A DNA stretch of 13,421 bases, from assembly GCA_910592005.1 (NCBI GenBank), contig CAJVPP010002825.1:1-13421 (forward strand). Direction: 5' to 3'. The position numbers were made by a program, and so were the translations under genes. Source of the DNA: Funneliformis mosseae (Eukaryota > Glomeromycota > Glomeromycetes > Glomerales > Glomeraceae). Each line of letters starts with the position of its first letter. Positions within the stretch are counted from its first letter, which is position 1. The notes beneath the pieces were generated by a model that was not told the origin of the DNA, made no database searches, and saw only the letters and a program-made list of their open reading frames with translations. Positions 10,004 through 13,421 of this stretch are shown here, piece after piece.

Positions 10004-10051
10004 TGAAGCCTTCTGCTAATATTTATATAATAGAATACACAGAAGGCTTCA
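10004..10051. repeat. Foldback repeat copy right of primase-helicase
   Basis: A perfect 11-bp inverted repeat, TGAAGCCTTCT (10004-10014) and AGAAGGCTTCA (10041-10051), surrounds an AT-rich centre containing AATATTTATATAATAGAATA. It is the same unit as in the left field, and the upstream spacer (about 9970-10003, ACCATAACCTAGCTAGGATACAT) also matches left-hand spacers. The pseudogene is therefore flanked on both sides by one repeat family. Confidence 0.8.
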
Positions 10052-10052
10052 T

Positions 10053-10323
10053 ATTTTTTGCTCACTTATCAGCGGATATTCAGAGGTCTTTGCAGGTTGA
10101 AGGGTCTCAGCCTTATACTTCTACCTCATCCGATAATTTAGCGAATGAATCTACTTGAATAATTGGGACAACATTCTGTAGTAGAATCTGTAAGTTTACC
10201 ATAACTACTAACAAGGCAGGGTTTTCTTTCCATATTTTTTTCATACAATGTGTGATGTTTTGTATAGCCAGTAGTGCGAGTGCAGACTCTCTCATAAATA
10301 GTACTGTCTTGCTTGATATACAG
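10053..10323 (+). pseudogene. Decayed coding segment, possible exon (unknown family)
   Basis: Frame 1 reads SADIQRSLQVEGSQPYTSTS, then a TGA at 10156, then GTTFCSRICKFTITTNKAGF to LLDIQ at 10323. The next bases are CAG|GTAAGT, a consensus 5' splice site. The same frame is open back to the end of the helicase at 9966. The opposite strand is also open for 73 codons (10334-10113), so the coding strand is not certain. I favour plus because of the splice site and the fit with the next segment. No domain is recognised. It could be the N-terminal exon of the downstream recombinase gene or a worn C-terminal extension of the helicase gene. Confidence 0.4.
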
Positions 10324-10395
10324 GTAAGTAACATGATCTATGTAAGTATTTTAGGATATAGAACTAATTAATTTTATTGCATATTAATTTTATAG
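10324..10395 (+). other. Candidate spliceosomal intron, 72 bp
   Basis: Donor GTAAGT at 10324-10329, branch-like ACTAAT at 10362-10367 and acceptor TTTTATAG ending at 10395 leave 28 nt between branch and acceptor. The frame is kept at phase 0 across the junction. The first codon after it is TAA, which fits the C-to-T stop pattern seen elsewhere. Inference only; no transcript evidence. Confidence 0.35.
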
Positions 10396-10595
10396 TAAAT
10401 AGTATATTTAAATTATTCGACATTAAGATATGTCATAAACATCATTCCATACTTACGTTATAGACATAATACAAAGAACGGTACTCAATATACTAACCGG
10501 CCGATAGATTAATCCAAATGGAAAGCTATTCTAGAAGCTAATCCAAGAAGGTTACAGATACACTGATACCTTTCACTGACCATGTACGAGTTCTA

Positions 10596-10674
10596 GAGTG
10601 ATCGTGCAGTAAATTATCAGAAATATTATTTTTCAAATTGAACTTTTTCAGATATAGAATAATCTAACAGTTAC
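10596..10674 (+). repeat. Direct repeat, copy 1
   Basis: About 79 bp containing GTAAATTATCAGAAATATTA and TTTTCAAATTGAACTTTTT match, imperfectly, the copy at about 11075-11152. The copies are about 480 bp apart in the same orientation. Confidence 0.65.
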
Positions 10675-10684
10675 GCAAGCTAAT

Positions 10685-10725
10685 TAGCATAATTTTACTT
10701 TATGTCAACTATTAAAATTATGCTA
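10685..10725. repeat. Perfect 13-bp stem-loop
   Basis: TAGCATAATTTTA (10685-10697) pairs exactly with TAAAATTATGCTA (10713-10725) across a 15-nt loop. It lies inside the segment between the two direct repeats. It could be a protein site or a cruciform. A terminator role is not expected in a eukaryotic setting. Confidence 0.6.
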
Positions 10726-10726
10726 G

Positions 10727-10894
10727 GGGCGTGAAGAGACGAAAGCTTGGAGGAATGAAGTACTCATGAAATACCTCTATCACCCAAATTTAGCTTCATC
10801 AAAATATAGACTAGATGCTTTGTATGATGCATTTACTAAGACAGACGTTTTAGGGTCAGAGCATATATTAGCTCTAATGCAAGTAGTTTACTAA
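10727..10894 (+). pseudogene. Short coding-like fragment (unknown), frame 2
   Basis: Frame 2 is open from 10727 to TAA 10892 and gives a non-repetitive peptide containing EETKAWRNEVLMKYLYHPN, SSKYRLDALYDAFTK and GSEHILALMQ. It is helical in character and has no known motif. A frameshift separates it from the frame 1 segment before it. It lies between the direct repeats, so it may be inserted DNA rather than part of the recombinase gene. Confidence 0.4.
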
Positions 10895-11074
10895 AATGTA
10901 TTTATAATGCAAATAAATCAGTTTATAACCTTAGAATGAGGGTTCTATAGTTATGTATTTTTTTCGCATATCCTATCTACTCGCAATTTTCAAATACATA
11001 GATAAAAGATATCCTAGCTAAAGCTCATAGCCTCATAAAGAGCCCGCAATAAGTTATAATATTATTTTTACTCT
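10895..11074. other. No gene seen
   Basis: AT-rich spacer with stops in all frames. Nothing recognisable apart from a short T run and an ATAGATAAAAGATATC stretch. Confidence 0.5.
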
Positions 11075-11152
11075 ACTGACCGTGATGTAGTAAATTGTTA
11101 GAATAATTATTTTCAAATTGAACTTTTTTCTTCGTAGTATAACTAAACAATC
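11075..11152 (+). repeat. Direct repeat, copy 2
   Basis: Partner of the copy at 10596-10674. It shares GTAAATTGTTAGAATAATTA and TTTTCAAATTGAACTTTTTT, and overlaps the first codons of the recombinase reading frame. Confidence 0.65.
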
Positions 11153-12369
11153 TACATATTACCAAATATCTTATATATTACTAAATAGCAACATAGCTGG
11201 CATTGCTACTAAATATGTAACAGAAAATATGCTCAATAACAAGATGAGTATCGAAGAGCTCACTCAGTATGCACCAGGAATTAACATCCTTTTGACGGAT
11301 AAAGTTAAGAGAGATCAGGCATGATGACGTCTCCAAAAGGGATATAACTTTAGCAAAGAACAGATATTTGCATTGATTTCTAAGCTGACAGCTGGTCTGA
11401 AAAAAGGTAAAGCCATATTCCATAATACTTTATATACTCCGAATGTTCTCCAAGAAGAAGAACCAGTGGAGAGAGGCACAGTAAATGTGTGCCAAATTTT
11501 ACAAAAAGAGACTATTAGAGATTTGGCCCAGCGTATTATTCAGGATAATCTTAGTGAAGCAGAAGTAAAAGTTATAGCTAAAGCTTTAGCTGAATTTGCC
11601 TCTAATGCTAGCGCTGGTTTATCACGAATCTCTAGGCTCTGAAGAGAGTTACGAAATCTCAAAGTCTCAGAAAAATTATCTCAGTTACATTGATTCTAGA
11701 CATAATCCGTTCAGCTAATAAAATCCAAAAGGGATATAGTAAACAATGTGAAGATGAAAGGATCCATTATCTGGATCACTTCTCGTTAGAATCGGTTAAG
11801 GAGAGATTGGATGTGTATAATATATCCAAAACTCTTGGCTTACAAGCCCTCGCCGATTTAATGATAATGCTCTGCATCCGTCCTGCTGAAATTAAAACAT
11901 TGCGTATAACTAATGGGAGCGTAACTGGGTATGCAAAAAACCAGGGACAACAAGATATTCCTTGGATATTTAGATCACTAGAAAAGGACGAGGAACGGTG
12001 AAGCAATTGCTTGTATGGATTCAGGAAGCAATTTCTTTCAGGCAGTTAAGAAACCTAGGAAAGTCAGGTGTATTATAATTTAATACATTTCTGAAAAAAG
12101 ATGAGTTCCTTCCTGAAATTGGTAAACCATTACTCCCTAGTTCTTTACGCAATCTAGGAGCTGTATTTGCAGTTGCAACACATTGTGCAAAGAATTTGTC
12201 AAAAGCTGGTACAATTTCTGATGAAGCACTTCGCCACAGTCATGCCTCTCCATCTAAGAGATATACTATAGTGAACTTCTGATTGAGGGGACAACTATAT
12301 AATCAGATAACAATATTCAAGCTCTTTGATAAAACTAATCACATATATAGGTTAGATATCATTTATTAA
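11118..12369 (+). pseudogene. Tyrosine recombinase/integrase pseudogene
   Basis: DNA strand-exchange enzyme of the tyrosine recombinase superfamily, inactivated. Frame 3 (11118 to about 11688) gives an N-terminal helical region: NKMSIEELTQYAPGIN, LQKGYNFSKEQIFALISK, and KETIRDLAQRIIQDNLSEAE before ALAEFASNASAGLSR. Stops are at 11322, 11325 and 11640. A short frame 1 piece (about 11689-11740, NPFS then two TAA) leads into frame 2 (about 11740-11997), holding LQALADLMIMLCIRPAEIKTL with the first catalytic Arg (codon 11879). A shift at about 11998 returns to frame 1, with SSLRNLGAVFAV (Arg 12148), EALRHSH (His 12235) and KRYTIVNF (nucleophile Tyr 12262). This is the expected R...HxxR...LGH...Y order, with Ser in place of the box II His and LRH in place of LGH. 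Further stops are at 12076 and 12277. The catalytic residues survive although the frame does not. It is Crypton-like in that a eukaryotic element carries such an enzyme; the exact group needs a tree. Confidence 0.8.
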
Positions 12370-12400
12370 TTTTATTTTTTTTTGTTCGCTTAAGATCTAG

Positions 12401-12407
12401 TATATAG
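12401..12407 (+). promoter_or_regulatory. Possible TATA box before coiled-coil gene
   Basis: TATATAG lies 14 bp before the ATG at 12422, in a similar position to the TATA-like motif before the primase-helicase. Weak on its own in AT-rich DNA. Confidence 0.2.
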
Positions 12408-12421
12408 AATATATCACGAAA

Positions 12422-12874
12422 ATGGTAGCCGATCAAAAGCATTCATTTGATAATATAGTTAGTAAGCAGAAAGTTATCAAAAATATAAAGATATTAGCCC
12501 AGAAATTTGGACTAAACGAGCAAAATGCAGAGGTATATAGTGCGCTTTCTGGTAAAAATAGGATGCTAAAGAAACAATTGAAAGATTATCATTCCTAATA
12601 TAACACTTTAGAAAGGAGGATAAAAGGATTGGAAAGGGATATAAAATCCTTAAAAGATGAATTAAGAGATCTAGACGAATATGTGAATAGGGAAACTGTG
12701 ATCGACTTAATACAAAAAATAGCTTCTTCAGTAAATATTAAAAAATGTAAGAGTCTCTCCTATTCATCTGAGTCTTCTGAAGATTCTGATTCAATTGAGA
12801 TAATTGAGGTAAGAGGGGCTGTCCTCATAAGTAACGAAGGAGGACACGATCAAGAAAAGTTAAGCGGATGGTAG
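12422..12874 (+). pseudogene. Small coiled-coil protein, one internal stop
   Basis: One frame (150 codons before the final TAG at 12872) is interrupted only by TAA at 12596 (codon 59). It starts MVADQKHSFDNIVSKQKVIK and contains LAQKFGLNEQNAEVYSALSG. It then forms a Lys/Glu/Leu heptad region (about residues 45-95, with KNRMLKKQLKDYHS before the stop and LERRIKGLERDIKSLKDELR after it), and ends in an acidic Ser-rich tract SSESSEDSDSIEIIE. It lacks enzymatic motifs. The likely role is scaffold or DNA-associated, but that is a guess. A GTAAGA at 12809 right after the acidic tract may be a splice donor, in which case the last 22 codons are intron. The first ATG with a coherent frame was taken as start. 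It may be the last gene of the element or a host gene. Confidence 0.55.
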
Positions 12875-12915
12875 TTTGAAGTGGATTGAGTCAGGCACTT
12901 TGTATATTTTTTCAG
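12809..12915 (+). other. Candidate intron in coiled-coil gene, 107 bp
   Basis: Donor GTAAGA follows a Glu codon, and acceptor TATTTTTTCAG ends at 12915. Joining keeps phase 0 and opens SKLLSLIDLPLDELVGLNLN, then TAG at 12979 (another Gln-type stop), then RDNLANLFFLL. The downstream piece is more protein-like than the retained-intron tail. No clear branch site was found. Confidence 0.4.
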
Positions 12916-13058
12916 TCAAAGTTATTAAGTTTAATAGATCTTCCTTTAGATGAACTAGTAGGGTTAAACTTGAACCACTAGAGAGACAATCTAGCTAATT
13001 TATTTTTTCTATTAAAGATACAACATATAAACAGAATATTTAGCCAGAGGCGCTTTGT

Positions 13059-13421
13059 ATGACGCAATCAAGCATCTTTTATTTACCAGAACTACTAGAA
13101 CAGATTTTACATTTTTCAGTGATAGATAAATCTCTTTATCCCGCTCTATTTATTAACTGATTTTAGTATAGATGTACTATTCCTAGCTTATAGAAATATA
13201 TCGAACTAAAGGGAAATGACCTGAGATATGGGCACTATTTTCCAGATAGATATACTTATAGTGAGAGAAATCGTACTCAATGTGAAATATTTGTAAAAAT
13301 AATGTGTGAAAAGAATAAGACAGCTCATGTTTTGAATACAATCCATCTAGAAATTACTTATTACCATTCACTTTCAGATAAAAAAATAAAAAGTATTGCG
13401 AATACATTTCTGAATATAATT
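13059..13421 (+). pseudogene. F-box protein, 5' part, broken and cut by the window end
   Basis: Frame 3 from ATG 13059 runs to the last base (121 codons). It begins MTQSSIFYLPELLEQILHFS and continues through SLYPALFIN, CTIPSL and KYIELKG. That order (LPE-LLEQIL, then LYPALFIN, then a Trp-type position, then IPSLxKYIELKG) is the F-box helical fold that binds Skp1 in SCF ubiquitin ligases. The remainder (NDLRYGHYFP onward) would lead into the substrate-binding repeats, which lie outside the window. Stops at 13158 (TGA), 13164 (TAG) and 13191 (TAG) fall in the F-box. The two TAGs sit at positions where the family has Trp, so they look like G-to-A changes. Very many such genes occur in arbuscular mycorrhizal fungi. 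It is probably unrelated to the mobile element. Confidence 0.65.

Larger units (their letters stand above)
10396..10726 (+). pseudogene. Decayed coding segment after the intron (unknown family)
   Basis: Frame 1 reads on as STLRYVINIIPYLRYRHNTK and NGTQYTNRPID, then (after TAA 10510) SKWKAILEANPRRLQIH, (after TGA 10564) YLSLTMYEF, (after TAG 10591) SDRAVNYQKYYFSN, with further stops beyond. Protein-like composition between stops of Gln/Arg type supports a lost gene. I do not recognise it. Part of it (10596 to about 10674) is duplicated at about 11075-11152, at the start of the recombinase reading frame, so it may be part of that gene. Confidence 0.45.

Noticed and set aside
10113..10334. Minus-strand open frame of 73 codons as the real gene
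   Set aside because: It is plausible in composition, but the plus strand has a consensus splice donor, in-phase continuation after 10395 and the usual Gln/Arg-type stops. The minus frame has none of these. Not fully excluded.
11181..11423. Minus-strand open frame of 80 codons
   Set aside because: Antisense shadow of the recombinase N-terminal region.
11776..12006. Minus-strand open frame of 76 codons
   Set aside because: Antisense shadow of the recombinase catalytic region holding CIRPAEIKTL.
6751..12369. Alternative genetic code explaining the in-frame stops
   Set aside because: TAA, TAG and TGA all occur inside frames, real frameshifts and a probable deletion are also present, and the genes use the ends of frames normally; pseudogenes are simpler.
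1..13421. tRNA or rRNA genes
   Set aside because: No cloverleaf with the conserved B-box GGTTCRANYCC and no ribosomal RNA core sequence was seen on either strand by eye; a covariance-model scan would be needed to be certain.

Overview
The window looks like nuclear DNA of an arbuscular mycorrhizal fungus (Glomeromycotina, Rhizophagus-like). The case rests on extreme AT richness, Tc1/pogo-type MITEs, a decayed F-box gene of the kind expanded in these fungi, and a degenerate replication-type mobile element. This identification is by pattern recognition, not by a database search. No intact long gene is present. The readable genes carry stop codons or frameshifts, so this is a graveyard of mobile-element and family genes.

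Left half (1 to about 5390): very AT-rich DNA (by eye about one G/C in six bases). It holds GATC-rich inverted repeats (about 64-200), a 172-bp MITE with a TA duplication (245-416), small tandem repeats (1152-1250, 1676-1785), homopolymer tracts (about 3094-3190), a heavily decayed coding relic on the minus strand (about 3871-4915), a second MITE-like inverted repeat (4996-5147) and AAATAATCTAA repeats (5154-5376).

Right half (about 5390-13421): composition rises to roughly one G/C in three. A repeat field (5790-6665) of AT-centred foldbacks with GAAGCCTTCT-type arms precedes a plus-strand pseudogene (6751-9966). That pseudogene encodes an archaeo-eukaryotic-type primase fused to a UL9-like (Herpes_ori_bp family) origin-binding helicase. 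The same foldback recurs directly after it (10004-10051). Next come decayed coding segments (about 10053-10894), including a possible intron, and a tyrosine recombinase pseudogene (11118-12369) with recognisable R...SxLR...LRH...Y residues. After that are a short coiled-coil gene with one stop (12422-12874) and the start of an F-box pseudogene running off the window (13059-13421).

The main hypothesis is that primase-helicase, foldback repeats and tyrosine recombinase are remnants of one self-replicating, recombinase-mobilised element. The helicase would act on the palindromic AT-centred repeats as its origin, the primase would start synthesis, and the recombinase would integrate the product. 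The locus is dead here. Nearly all inactivating changes are stops that look like C-to-T (or G-to-A) changes at Gln, Arg or Trp codons, so it should have better-preserved relatives elsewhere in the genome.
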